A stretch of 64,000 nt of DNA from Amycolatopsis taiwanensis DSM 45107. GTDB taxonomy: Bacteria > Actinomycetota > Actinomycetes > Mycobacteriales > Pseudonocardiaceae. Under the pieces are notes generated by a model. The model was not told the origin of the DNA, did no database searches, and worked only from the letters and a program-made list of their open reading frames with translations. The stretch is taken from NCBI RefSeq assembly GCF_000519205.1, contig NZ_JAFB01000035.1, forward strand, positions 37,790 to 101,789, read 5' to 3'. Made by a program: the position numbers and the translations under genes. Each line of letters begins with the position of its first letter. Position 1 is the stretch's first letter. This document shows positions 33,462-42,359 of the stretch, in pieces.

Positions 33462-33504
33462 ACGAAGCAGGGGCCCGATCGCTTCGATCGGGCCCCTGCT
33501 TCGT
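33462..33504 (-). terminator. terminator of the first initiator tRNA gene
   Basis: A perfect 20-bp stem (arm ACGAAGCAGGGGCCCGATCG) with a CTT loop, 4 bp past the tRNA 3' end and between it and the padR-like gene. There is no long T-run. Confidence 0.75.
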
Positions 33505-33508
33505 TCAG

Positions 33509-33582
33509 TAGCGGGGACAGGATTTGAACCTGCGACCTCTGGGTTATGAGCCCAGCGAGCTACCGAGCTGCTCCACCCCGCG
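33509..33582 (-). tRNA. initiator tRNA-fMet (CAT), copy 1
   Basis: 74 nt without CCA. The 5' CGCGGGG strand leaves the first base unpaired against the 3' strand (CCCCGCT plus A), the initiator feature. The anticodon stem has the three G-C pairs GGG/CCC around CTCATAA. It is identical to the second copy 400 bp away. Confidence 0.95.
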
Positions 33583-33937
33583 TTGTACGTCCCACTATAC
33601 ACCCTCGCGACCCCCGCTCACACCCTACCCCACCGTCCACACAGGACACGAGACCCACGCCACACCCCGCCCCCGAAACCGCACGCAAGCCACGCCAAGC
33701 CCCACACCGAAACCAAGCCCACCCCACCACGCGGCGCAAGGCGCGCGCCCCCTCCGGCACCTGCACCAAGGTCAAGCCCTCCGCGAACGCACCAGAGCAC
33801 CCCGCCAAGATTGGACGAGAAGAGACCCCCACCGAAGACGAGGCTGGGCACGCGGCCAACCCCAGCCGGGGGGTGCAGGGGGGCGGAGCCCTCCCTGCCG
33901 GGGGTCTGGGGGTTCGACCCCCAGAGCAGATGCGAAA
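33583..33937. other. spacer between the two initiator tRNA genes, strand-skewed
   Basis: About 355 bp. The first 270 bp of the plus strand are strongly C/A-rich and G-poor; the rest contains several short GC hairpins (for example CTGGGGGTTCGACCCCCAG). Open frames on both strands exist only because of the skew. No gene supported. Confidence 0.5.
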
Positions 33938-33974
33938 GAGGCCCTCGCCTGCGCTTTCCGCAGGCAAGGGCCTC
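33938..33974 (-). terminator. terminator of the second initiator tRNA gene
   Basis: Read on the minus strand, GAGGCCCTTGCCTGCG and GCGCAGGCGAGGGCCTC pair around GAAA (one T-G wobble) and are followed by TTTC. It starts 10 bp past the tRNA. Confidence 0.75.
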
Positions 33975-33983
33975 CAACCTCTG

Positions 33984-34057
33984 TAGCGGGGACAGGATTT
34001 GAACCTGCGACCTCTGGGTTATGAGCCCAGCGAGCTACCGAGCTGCTCCACCCCGCG
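33984..34057 (-). tRNA. initiator tRNA-fMet (CAT), copy 2
   Basis: Same 74-nt sequence as copy 1, including the unpaired 5' C and the GGG/CCC anticodon stem. It has its own terminator. Duplicate initiator tRNA genes raise dosage. Confidence 0.95.
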
Positions 34058-34120
34058 TTGCAAGAACCACTCTACGCCCTGGCTTCGCGGGGGTTCGCGC
34101 GGGGGGTGCCAACCCGGTGG

Positions 34121-37108
34121 TCAGCCTCCCGGCGCTGGCGGCGGGGTGGTCTGGCTGGCGCCGGCCTTGGCGGCTTGGTACTCCTGGGTGGCCTTCTGCA
34201 GCGCAGACAGGGCCTGTCCCTGGGCGGCGAAGTCTCCGCTCTGCTGGGCCTGCCGCAGCTGGTCGAGCGCGGCCTGGATGTCTGCGACCGCCTTGTCCAG
34301 GTCGGGGTTGGTGCCACTGGCCGGCGGGGCCGAATTGGTCGAACTCGGCGGCGGCGTGGAACTGGTCGGCGGCGTCGAGGGTTCGGTCGGCGGGGTGGTC
34401 GACTGGTTCGCGCCGTCCCCGAAGACCTGTTTGAGCGCCTCTCCGAGGGTAGGCGCGAAGCCGATCTTCGACCCGTACGCCACCAGCACGCTCGCCAGTT
34501 GCGGATAGCTGTTCTGGTTCTTCTGCTGGATGTAGACGGGCTCCACGTAGAGGAATCCGCCCTCCATCGGCAGCGTGATCAGATTCCCGAAGATGGGTGC
34601 GACGCTCTGGTTGCTGAACAGCGTGCGCTGTTGGACGAATCTCGAGTCACTTTGGAACTTGTTCTGCACCTGGACCGGACCGTCCACCTGGACGCCGCCG
34701 GTCGCTGACGTGGGAAGCCGCAGCACCCGGATGGTGCCGTAATCGGCTGGATCGGACGAGACCGACATCCAGGCCGCCAGGTACTGCCGTTGCAGCACGG
34801 TCAGCGGGCTGGTCAGCTGGAAAGTCGGCCTGTTCTGGCCGGGTGCCTCCGCGAGTACGTAGTAGCCCGGCTGGGGTTGCAGGCCCGACGCGTCGAGGTT
34901 GGTGCCGCCTTCCTGGGTCGGATCCTGCGGCACGTTCCAGAACGTGTTGGTCGTGTAGAACTCCTGCGGATCGCTGACGTGGTACTTGGCGAGCAGCTCA
35001 CGCTGGACCTTGAACAGGTCCTCCGGGTACCGGAAGTGCGCCTTCAGTTCCGGAGAGATGGCCGAACTGGGCTTCACAATGCCGGGAAAAACCTGTTCCC
35101 ATGCCTTCAGCACAGGATCGTTGTCGTTCACCGAGTACAGCGTGACCGTGCCGTCGAAGGCGTCGACGGTCGCCTTCACCGAGTTACGGATGTAGTTGAT
35201 GCTGTTGTTGGCCTGCTTCGCCGTGCCGCTCAGCGTGTCCGCGGTCGCTTCCCCGAGCTGGGTCTGCTGCGAGTAGGGGAAGTTGTTGAGCGTCGTGTAG
35301 CCGTCCACGACCCAGGTGATCTTCCCCCCGACAACGGCGGGGTACGGGTCACCGTCCACGGTCAGCCAGGGTGCGACCTTCTGCACGCGGTCGCGGGGAT
35401 CACGGTTGTACATGATCTTGGAGCCGTCGCTGATCGCGTCGGAGAACAGGATGTTGCGCTCGCCGTACTTGGCCGCGAAGGCCAACCGGTTGAACCAGTT
35501 GTCGATCGGGACGCCGCCGGCGCCGTCGTAGCGGTAGTCGTTCCGGCCTGGGCTGTCATGCTCGCCGGGCGCCTTGCCCGGCTGCCCACCGACAATCGCG
35601 TAGTCGTTGGTCAACTCTCCGTAGTAAATCCGTGGCTGATCCACCGGGATGCCCGGAGCCGAGCGGTTCGACGGATCAAGTCCGGCGCCGGTGGGGTTCT
35701 GCGTGTCACTGATGGCCGCGACCGGGTACCCGCCGTCGCTGTTGGCGTCGCTGACCGCACGGTCGATCGTGTTGGCCTGCGCGGCCACGAACCCGTTGCC
35801 GTGCGTGTAGACCATGTGCCGGTTGATCCAGTTGGTCTGGTTGCCGGTGAGGTTCGCGGTGTTGATCTCACGCGCCGAGACGATGTAGTCCTGCGTCTTG
35901 CCGTCGACCGTGTACCGGTCGATGTCCAGCTTGGTTGGGAACGCGTAGAAGTTCTCACCGCCGATGCGCTGGGTGAACGTCGGGGCCAGCACGTTGGGGT
36001 CCAGGAGGCGGATGTTCGGCACGGTCGCCGTGTCCGCGCTGATCTTGTCCGCGGTCGCCTGGCCGGTGCCCTGGTAATCCTGGTATTGCACGTTGTCGAG
36101 GCCGAAAGCGGTCTTGGTGGCCGCCATGTTCCGGCTGATGGAAAGCGCTTCCTTCTGGTTGGCGTTCGGCTTGACCGAGAACTGCTCCAGCACGGTCGGC
36201 CACGCGGCCCCGACGATGATGCCGGACAGGATGAGGAGCACCAGCGCGATCGCGGGCAGCTGGATATTGCGCAGGAACGCCCCCGCAAAGAAGGCAAGCG
36301 CGCAGATGGCCGAGATGCACAGCAGGATCAGCTTCGCCGGCAGTACCGCGTTCAGGTCCGTGTACGTCGCACCCGAGAACAATGGATTGCGACCGGAAAG
36401 TAGCAGATCGTAGCGATCGAAGAAGTATTCCAATGCCTTGAGCAACACAAAAATGCCAGCCGTCACGGCCAGCTGCACCCGGGCCGGCCCCGCGAGCTGT
36501 CCACCACGCCCGGCCAGCCGGATACCGCCGAACAGGTAGTGCGCGATCAGTCCCGCGATGAACGCGATCGTCACCGCCACGAACAGCCAGCCGAGCAGCC
36601 ACTCGTAGAAGGGCAGCGTGAAGGTGTAGAAGCCGATGTCGTTACCGAATTCGGGATCGGTCGTCCCGAAACTGGTGCCGTTCAGGAACAGTTGTATCCG
36701 CTGCCAGTCGCCCTCACCGGCCGCACCCGCGATCAGACCGGCCACGACCGGGATACCGATGCCGAACAGCCGGATCCGGCCGACCACGGCGGAGCGATAC
36801 CGGGACAGCGGATCGTCCGCGCCGGACACCGGGACGAACACCGGCCGCGTACGGTAGGCGATCCACAGGCTGAGCGCGAGGCTGCCACCGATCAGCAGCG
36901 CGATGGCGAAGAACAGCGCGACCCGGGTGAAGAGCATGGTGCTGAAGACCTGCCGCGCGCCGACTTCACCGAACCAGAGCCAGTCGACGTAGGTGTCCAG
37001 CAGCCGCGCACCGAGCAGCAGAACCAGCACGATGATCGCGGCGATGATGAGCAGGATTCGGCTGCGACGGGACAGCTTCGGCAGGCTCACGGGGGGCCGG
37101 TTGGCCAC
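34121..37108 (-). CDS. UPF0182 membrane protein
   Basis: The GTG at 37108 gives 995 residues: seven transmembrane helices in the first third (from LLIIAAIIVLVLLLGARLL), a large extracytoplasmic domain, and a Thr/Pro-rich tail followed by a helix of unknown purpose near the C-terminus. UPF0182 proteins (Rv0064/Rv3193c type) are widespread in actinobacteria and their function is unknown. The gene is divergent from the PPA1309-type gene. Length fits the family (about 950-1000). Confidence 0.92.
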   Translation of the reverse strand: MANRPPVSLPKLSRRSRILLIIAAIIVLVLLLGARLLDTYVDWLWFGEVGARQVFSTMLFTRVALFFAIALLIGGSLALSLWIAYRTRPVFVPVSGADDPLSRYRSAVVGRIRLFGIGIPVVAGLIAGAAGEGDWQRIQLFLNGTSFGTTDPEFGNDIGFYTFTLPFYEWLLGWLFVAVTIAFIAGLIAHYLFGGIRLAGRGGQLAGPARVQLAVTAGIFVLLKALEYFFDRYDLLLSGRNPLFSGATYTDLNAVLPAKLILLCISAICALAFFAGAFLRNIQLPAIALVLLILSGIIVGAAWPTVLEQFSVKPNANQKEALSISRNMAATKTAFGLDNVQYQDYQGTGQATADKISADTATVPNIRLLDPNVLAPTFTQRIGGENFYAFPTKLDIDRYTVDGKTQDYIVSAREINTANLTGNQTNWINRHMVYTHGNGFVAAQANTIDRAVSDANSDGGYPVAAISDTQNPTGAGLDPSNRSAPGIPVDQPRIYYGELTNDYAIVGGQPGKAPGEHDSPGRNDYRYDGAGGVPIDNWFNRLAFAAKYGERNILFSDAISDGSKIMYNRDPRDRVQKVAPWLTVDGDPYPAVVGGKITWVVDGYTTLNNFPYSQQTQLGEATADTLSGTAKQANNSINYIRNSVKATVDAFDGTVTLYSVNDNDPVLKAWEQVFPGIVKPSSAISPELKAHFRYPEDLFKVQRELLAKYHVSDPQEFYTTNTFWNVPQDPTQEGGTNLDASGLQPQPGYYVLAEAPGQNRPTFQLTSPLTVLQRQYLAAWMSVSSDPADYGTIRVLRLPTSATGGVQVDGPVQVQNKFQSDSRFVQQRTLFSNQSVAPIFGNLITLPMEGGFLYVEPVYIQQKNQNSYPQLASVLVAYGSKIGFAPTLGEALKQVFGDGANQSTTPPTEPSTPPTSSTPPPSSTNSAPPASGTNPDLDKAVADIQAALDQLRQAQQSGDFAAQGQALSALQKATQEYQAAKAGASQTTPPPAPGG

Positions 37109-37229
37109 TGGACACGCTCCTGTGGTCGTGGTTCGTTCGCCGGGGCGCACGTTACCTTTGGTTACCTAACTCTACGGGGCCGCCCCTGGTTCCCCGACCA
37201 CCCCAAATCAGACATGCCACGATGGTCAG

Positions 37230-37802
37230 ATGGGATTGCCCGAGAACAGCGCGCCGACCGTGGCCGCGCTTGCCCGCGAAGTCGAGGAGTTCGTGGCCGC
37301 CGGAGGCTGGGACCAACCGCCCCAGCTGTTCGCGCTCGTGCCCACCGCGGCGCTGCTGCGCGAGCAGCCGGAACTCGCCGGTCAGCTGGACGCGGCAAGC
37401 GCGCTGACTCCGGTTGCCCAGGAGGCCTTGCCCGAGGGAGACCTGGCCGAGGCGCTGGGCCGGATCATGTGGCCGGAGGCGGTCGTCGGCTGCGCTCTCG
37501 CACAGGAAATCATCGTGCTGCCTCCGAGCGCAGAGGCGGCACTACCCACCGACGACGCCACCGACGCCGGCCGGCTTCGCCAGGCGGCCGCCGACCACCC
37601 GGACCGCACCGAAGCCCGTCTCGTCGCCGCGGTCGTGCGGGACGGCCCCGGGGCGTGTGTTCTGCGCCTCCGCGCCCATCAGCCCGGGTCTCAGGACTCG
37701 GACGCCGACCAGCCCGTCGACGAGATCGTCGAGCACCCCGACCTCGCCCCGAACCTCCTCGAGGCCCTCCGCACCACGCTCACCCCCGAGCCACCCGCTT
37801 AG
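37230..37802 (+). CDS. PPA1309-family conserved protein
   Basis: A 190-residue soluble protein. Family-like stretches are WDQPPQLFALVPTAALL, IMWPEAVVGCALAQEI and GACVLRLRAH, ending HPDLAPNLLEALRTTL. It is conserved in actinobacteria next to UPF0182 and the PDZ-Lon protease gene, as here, and has no known activity. The dispersed palindrome begins immediately after its stop codon. Confidence 0.82.
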   Translation: MGLPENSAPTVAALAREVEEFVAAGGWDQPPQLFALVPTAALLREQPELAGQLDAASALTPVAQEALPEGDLAEALGRIMWPEAVVGCALAQEIIVLPPSAEAALPTDDATDAGRLRQAAADHPDRTEARLVAAVVRDGPGACVLRLRAHQPGSQDSDADQPVDEIVEHPDLAPNLLEALRTTLTPEPPA

Positions 37803-37861
37803 TTGGAGGAAGGGGCGTTTGCTACGGATGGCTCGTTCCGTAGCAAACGCCCCTTCCTCCA
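37803..37861. repeat. dispersed palindrome, copy 4
   Basis: 26-bp arms (TTGGAGGAAGGGGCGTTTGC continuing TACGGA, and its complement) with a short TGGCTCGT loop. It lies between the convergent PPA1309-type gene (stop at 37802) and the PDZ-Lon gene (stop at 37872). Confidence 0.9.
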
Positions 37862-37871
37862 CAAAGACGTC

Positions 37872-39011
37872 TCAACAGGACGGCACGGGCTTCCCAGCCT
37901 TGAGGTCGCCGAGCGCGGTGAGTGCGCTGTCAAGGCTCGTCACCTTGATCAGCTTGAGCCCGTCCGGCACGGCCGAGGCGGCCTCCGCGCAGTTCTTTTC
38001 GGGGGTCAGGAACACCGTCGCACCGGCCTCGCGCGCCCCGACCACCTTGAACGAGATCCCGCCGATCGGGCCGACGTTGCCCTTCTCGTCGATCTCGCCG
38101 GTACCCGCGACGCGTTCACCAGCGACCAGGTCGCTCGGAGTGAGCCGATCCACCATGGCCAGCGCGAACATCAATCCCGCCGAGGGACCTCCGACGTCCT
38201 GCAGGGAAACCTTGACGTCGAACGGCACATCGGCGCGGTCGATCGGCTGCAGGCCCATGAAGCCCTGCTTGGTGTTGCCGTCGGGGTTGGTGGCGAGGGT
38301 GATCGGCACGGTGCGCGGCGGCTCGTTCCCGTGCTGGAAGGTCACCGAGACGGTCTGTCCAGGCAACGTATCGCTCAACGCGGCGCGAACGTCTTCTTCC
38401 TTGGTAACCGGCTTGCCGTTGACCGAAAGCAGCCGGTCGCCGGCCGCGAGCACATGGTCGGCAGGGGTGCCCGAGACCACCTCCTTGACCAGCACCTTGA
38501 TGGGATAGCCCAGGTGCCGCAACGCCGCGACCTCGGCGTTGCTCTGCGAGTCCTCGAACTGCTGGACGTTCTGCTGTTGGACCTGCTCGTCGCTCTCGCC
38601 CGGCTTGAAGTACTCCTCCCGCGGCGCGAGGGCGAAGCGGCCGCTCGCCCACAACCCGAGCGCGCCGAACAGCGTGATCTTGTCGTTGAGCGACACCGTC
38701 GTCATCCGCAACTCGCCGCCCGTCGGGTAGGTCTCCCGCCCGTTGACCTGGATCACCGGGGCACCGCCGACGTCACCGAGCGTGTCGTAGGTCGGACCGG
38801 GACCGATCGCCACATAGGGCACCTGGACGAACGTGCCGGTCACGCCGAATACGACCACGAGAACCGCGCTCAACAGCATCGTCCAGCCTCGCCGGGTCAG
38901 CCGCTTGAGCCCGAAGTTCCCGGGTATCCGCTCAGCGGGCTTCGAAGCCGCGTCCCCGGACGGTTCGGAAGCGGCGCTTCGAGCTGTGGTTTCCTCGCGG
39001 GACTCGCTCAC
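37872..39011 (-). CDS. membrane PDZ-Lon (S16-type) protease
   Basis: 379 residues: cytosolic Ser/Glu-rich head, one transmembrane helix (about 46-66), a PDZ domain (VSGTPADHVLAAGDRLLSVNGKPV) and a C-terminal Lon-type proteolytic domain. The catalytic serine is in DVGGPSAGLMFALAM and the lysine in GGISFKVVGAREAG. GTGEIDEKGNVGPIGG is the conserved Lon strand. It corresponds to Rv3194c in M. tuberculosis. It probably cleaves membrane or envelope proteins outside the cell; substrates are unknown. Confidence 0.92.
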   Translation of the reverse strand: MSESREETTARSAASEPSGDAASKPAERIPGNFGLKRLTRRGWTMLLSAVLVVVFGVTGTFVQVPYVAIGPGPTYDTLGDVGGAPVIQVNGRETYPTGGELRMTTVSLNDKITLFGALGLWASGRFALAPREEYFKPGESDEQVQQQNVQQFEDSQSNAEVAALRHLGYPIKVLVKEVVSGTPADHVLAAGDRLLSVNGKPVTKEEDVRAALSDTLPGQTVSVTFQHGNEPPRTVPITLATNPDGNTKQGFMGLQPIDRADVPFDVKVSLQDVGGPSAGLMFALAMVDRLTPSDLVAGERVAGTGEIDEKGNVGPIGGISFKVVGAREAGATVFLTPEKNCAEAASAVPDGLKLIKVTSLDSALTALGDLKAGKPVPSC

Positions 39012-39101
39012 CTGAGACAGCGTACGGTGAGCGGTATAAGCTGCCGGTCACTAGCCCCGGCTGGCGCGGTGCCCACAGCTGTGGCCGCGTACGGTGGTGT
39101 T

Positions 39102-40433
39102 ATGAGCAATCTCCCGTTCGGTTTCGGCCCATCCGATCCCGACAAACGCGGTGAAAACGAGCCGGAGGGCGGTGGCCCTGGTTCCGGTGCCGACGCGTTC
39201 AACCAGCTTGGCCAGATGCTCAGCCAACTGGGCCAGATGCTCAGCCAGGCCGGCAGCTCTAGCGGGCCGGTGAACTACGAGCTCGCCAAGCAGATCGCGC
39301 TGCAGAAGCTCAGCTCAGGCGGTGAAGGCAAGATCGGCTTCACCGGGAGCGGCGACTCCGGCGCTGCCGTCCGCGATGCCGCTCACCTGGCGGAACTGTG
39401 GCTCAACGCGGCGACGATCCTGCCCGCGGGTGCGAAGACCTCGGTCGCCTGGTCGGCACGCGACTGGGTGCAGGAGACCCTGCCCACCTGGCAACGGTTG
39501 TGTGATCCGGTTGCCCGGCAGATCTCGGGCGCCTGGGTGGAGGCGTTGCCGGCCGAAGCCAAACAGGCCGCGGGTCCCCTGCTGTCCATGGTGAGCCAGA
39601 TGGGTGGCATGGCCTTCGGATCCCAGCTGGGCAACGCACTGGCGCAGCTGGCCTCGGACGTGCTCACGTCCACCGAAGTGGGCTTGCCGCTCGGGCCGGA
39701 CGCCACCTCCGCTCTGCTTCCCGCGAACATCGAGAAGTTCACCGAGGGCCTGGAACTACCCAGCAGCGAAGTAATGGTGTTCCTCGCCGCCAGGGAAGCC
39801 GCTCACCAGCGGCTGTTCACCCACGTGCCGTGGCTTCGGCAGCGGCTGCTGGCGACCGTCGAGGAATTCGCGCACGGCATCAAGGTCGACACCTCGGCCC
39901 TTGAGCACCTGGCCGGCCAGATCGACCCGAGCAACCCGGCGAGCATTGAGGAGGCGATGTCCTCCGGCTTGCTGGAGCCCAAGACGACACCCGAGCAGGA
40001 AGCGGCGCTGACCCGATTGGAGACCCTGCTGGCCCTGGTGGAGGGCTGGGTGGACGTGGTGGTCGCCGATGCGGTCGGCAACCGTCTGCCTGGTGCGGAC
40101 GCGCTCCGGGAAACGCTGCGCCGTCGGCGGGCAACGGGTGGACCGGCTGAACAGACCTTCGCCACCCTGGTCGGCCTGGAGCTTCGGCCACGCCGTATGC
40201 GTGCGGCATCAGCGCTGTGGAAGCTCGTCGGCGACCAGCACGGCATGGAGAAGCGGGACGGGCTTTGGTCGCACCCGGACCTGGTACCGACTGCGGAGGA
40301 TCTCGACGATCCACTGGAGTTCAGCGAGCGGCTGGGAAACCGCGCCGAGTTGGACGACCTCGATCCGATGGCCGAACTGGAGCGAACCCGGCCGCCGGAA
40401 GACGAGTCCGACCCCGACGACCCGTCCTCTTGA
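39102..40433 (+). CDS. zincin-like metalloprotease (DUF2342)
   Basis: The ATG at 39102 gives 443 residues. DUF2342 proteins are predicted zinc-dependent hydrolases with a long helical body. The likely metal-binding segment is FLAAREAAHQRLFTHVPWLRQ. MLSQLGQMLSQ repeats near the N-terminus and an acidic tail are typical. It corresponds to Rv3195. It is divergent from the PDZ-Lon gene with 90 bp between them, suggesting a shared regulatory region. No substrate is known. Confidence 0.88.
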   Translation: MSNLPFGFGPSDPDKRGENEPEGGGPGSGADAFNQLGQMLSQLGQMLSQAGSSSGPVNYELAKQIALQKLSSGGEGKIGFTGSGDSGAAVRDAAHLAELWLNAATILPAGAKTSVAWSARDWVQETLPTWQRLCDPVARQISGAWVEALPAEAKQAAGPLLSMVSQMGGMAFGSQLGNALAQLASDVLTSTEVGLPLGPDATSALLPANIEKFTEGLELPSSEVMVFLAAREAAHQRLFTHVPWLRQRLLATVEEFAHGIKVDTSALEHLAGQIDPSNPASIEEAMSSGLLEPKTTPEQEAALTRLETLLALVEGWVDVVVADAVGNRLPGADALRETLRRRRATGGPAEQTFATLVGLELRPRRMRAASALWKLVGDQHGMEKRDGLWSHPDLVPTAEDLDDPLEFSERLGNRAELDDLDPMAELERTRPPEDESDPDDPSS

Positions 40434-40457
40434 CGCCCACGCGGCTCCAGAAGCGAT

Positions 40458-40504
40458 AGGAAGGGGTGTTTGCTACGGATAGCCCGTTGCAAACACCCCT
40501 TCCT
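40458..40504. repeat. dispersed palindrome, copy 5, with compensatory changes
   Basis: The left arm reads GGGGTGTTTG instead of GGGGCGTTTG and the right arm CAAACACCCC instead of CAAACGCCCC, so both sides of one base pair changed together. The inner GTTGC/GCTAC mismatch is the only arm defect. It lies between convergent genes ending at 40433 and 40520. Confidence 0.9.
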
Positions 40505-40519
40505 CTTGTCGGCTGCCGA

Positions 40520-41116
40520 TCAACCATCCGCGTCCAGTTCGCTGATCCCCCACCCCGCCGCGGCGGACAGGCCCTCGAGGTATCCGATCGCCCGTTCGGT
40601 CTTGGGGTAGCAGCGCACCAACTCCCAGAAGCGCGCGTTGTGCCCTGCTTCTCGAAGGTGGGCGAGTTCATGCACGAGCACGTAGTCCAGCACCCAGGCC
40701 GGCACGTCCCGTAATCGCTCACTCACCCGGATGGTCGCGTCCGAGGGAGTACACGAAGCCCACCGTGTCCGCATCGGGGGCACCCAGCGAACGCTCGCCG
40801 GGAAAACCGTCCGATCGAGGTAACGGGCCGAAAGTTGGGCACACCTGGCCATCAGTGCACTGTCGGAGTGGCGGGAAGGCGCAGCACGCTTGGTTTCGGT
40901 GCGCTGCAGCTTGCGCTCCATCTCCGCGACCCAGTGTTTTTCCTCGGCTCGGCTCATGCTGGCAGGAATGAGCACGACCAGGGTTTCGCCATCGCGGTAC
41001 GCGGTGACGGTGCTCCGTCGCCGCGTGCTCCGCCGTACTTCAATCTTCCGGTGCGAGGTATCTACCTGCTCGATCTTGTCCCGGCTCCGCAGAGGGGGCA
41101 CCCGTCCATTCGCCAC
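40520..41116 (-). CDS. YgjP-type M48 metallopeptidase
   Basis: A 198-residue protein with the zinc motif HELAHLREAGHNARFW (HExxH plus a later His). RTRWASCTPSDATIRVSERLRDVP precedes it, the standard YgjP/DUF45 (wss) pattern. The N-terminus is basic. The enzymatic role is unknown. It is divergent from the ThiF-like gene. Confidence 0.9.
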   Translation of the reverse strand: MANGRVPPLRSRDKIEQVDTSHRKIEVRRSTRRRSTVTAYRDGETLVVLIPASMSRAEEKHWVAEMERKLQRTETKRAAPSRHSDSALMARCAQLSARYLDRTVFPASVRWVPPMRTRWASCTPSDATIRVSERLRDVPAWVLDYVLVHELAHLREAGHNARFWELVRCYPKTERAIGYLEGLSAAAGWGISELDADG

Positions 41117-41257
41117 TCGTCCACGGTAAAGCCAGGCACCGACAACTCGGGAGAGTTCGCACGCACAACGCCTGAGTTATCCACAGCTAATCTTCCATTG
41201 TGGATAACTCGGGCCTTCGTTTGCGGATTCTTCGCCACTATGCGTCACGATATTGTC

Positions 41258-42301
41258 ATGACACACCTGCTGACCCACGGACATGAGATGTACCTTCCCG
41301 AACGGCCACGAGTGCGACCTGGGCTGGAGGTATTCGACCGCGCCCCGGGGGAGGTCCAGATCGGGCTCGACCCTCGGCACGCGATGGTCGCGAGCGGTCT
41401 GTCACCCGGAGTAGTCAAATCTCTGCATCGGCTGGACGGTAGCTTGCGCGTCGCGGAACTGCTTGCGCTCGCCGAGAGCGAACGCCGGGAGCAGCTGCGC
41501 GACCTGCTTACCGAACTGACCCGTCTCGGACTCGTCGTCGAAACCTGGACGAACCACAGCCGGGTGGCCGGCGAGGTGGGACTGTGGTCGCTCCGCGGTC
41601 GCCAGCGGCATCGCGAGACGTTCGAGCAGCGCGCACACAGCTCCGTAGCCGTGCACGGTAACGGCCGCCTGACCATCGCCATCGCGACGCTGCTGGCCGC
41701 CGCCGGCGTCGGGCGGATTCACGTCGACGCCGCCGGTACCGTCACCGAGCACGACACCGGTAGCGGCTATCTCGATTCCGACATCGGCAGTCTTCGACGA
41801 TCGGCGGCGGTGGCGGCCATCAACCGGGTCAATCCCGCAACGAAGGCCCACCGGCCGAGCGCGGACCGACAGCCCGAACTGGTGGTGCTCGCCGACGCGA
41901 TCGTGCCCGCTCCAGAGGTCGTCCGGCTGCTCATGCAGGAAGGGGTGCCGCACCTGCCAGTTCGTGTGCGTGACGGGCTGGGCATCGTCGGGCCGCTCGT
42001 TCATCCGGGCCGTAGCAGCTGCCTGGGCTGCGCGGATCTGCACCGGAAGGCGTTGGACTCGCGGTGGCCGAAGATCGCTGGGCAACTCGCCGGCCGCAGC
42101 CAGCAGGCCGACCTTGGCATCATCCAGGCGACGTCGGCCGTGGCCGTGGGCCAGATCCTTCGCGCGTTGTGCCCGGCAGACAATCCCCCGCCAGTCTGGA
42201 ACACCACCATCGAAATCGACACCTATGAGGGCACGGTCGAGCACCGACCGTGGCCGCCGAACCCCGCATGCGGCTGCGGCGCCACACCAGGCCGGCTCTA
42301 G
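41258..42301 (+). CDS. ThiF/E1-like protein (cyclodehydratase-type annotation)
   Basis: The chosen ATG gives 347 residues (alternatives at 41240 and 41288). The central part is a degenerate Rossmann/E1 fold: VAVHGNGRLTIAIATLLAAAGVGRIHVDAAGTV (nucleotide loop) and ELVVLADAIVPAPEVVRLL. A zinc-type cysteine set appears as CLGCADLHRKALD and CGCG near the C-terminus. It resembles Rv3196 and proteins annotated as TOMM leader-binding or cyclodehydratase. No thiazole/oxazole biosynthesis genes are nearby, so a housekeeping role is more likely. It precedes the ABC1 kinase. Confidence 0.72.
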   Translation: MTHLLTHGHEMYLPERPRVRPGLEVFDRAPGEVQIGLDPRHAMVASGLSPGVVKSLHRLDGSLRVAELLALAESERREQLRDLLTELTRLGLVVETWTNHSRVAGEVGLWSLRGRQRHRETFEQRAHSSVAVHGNGRLTIAIATLLAAAGVGRIHVDAAGTVTEHDTGSGYLDSDIGSLRRSAAVAAINRVNPATKAHRPSADRQPELVVLADAIVPAPEVVRLLMQEGVPHLPVRVRDGLGIVGPLVHPGRSSCLGCADLHRKALDSRWPKIAGQLAGRSQQADLGIIQATSAVAVGQILRALCPADNPPPVWNTTIEIDTYEGTVEHRPWPPNPACGCGATPGRL

Positions 42302-42359
42302 ACGGCTATGTTCGATTGGTGGCTGCCAAGAGGATCAGGTTCAAGGCACAATCGCTGAC

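Noticed and set aside
33524..34434. Long overlapping frames around the tRNA-fMet pair
   Set aside because: They pass through both tRNA genes and arise from strand-skewed composition.
40835..42301. 488-residue version of the ThiF-like protein
   Set aside because: The added N-terminus is antisense to the YgjP gene and has no family similarity.
41258..42301. RiPP/thiopeptide biosynthetic cluster suggested by the cyclodehydratase-like gene
   Set aside because: No precursor peptide, dehydrogenase or YcaO gene lies nearby, and the neighbourhood is conserved housekeeping sequence.
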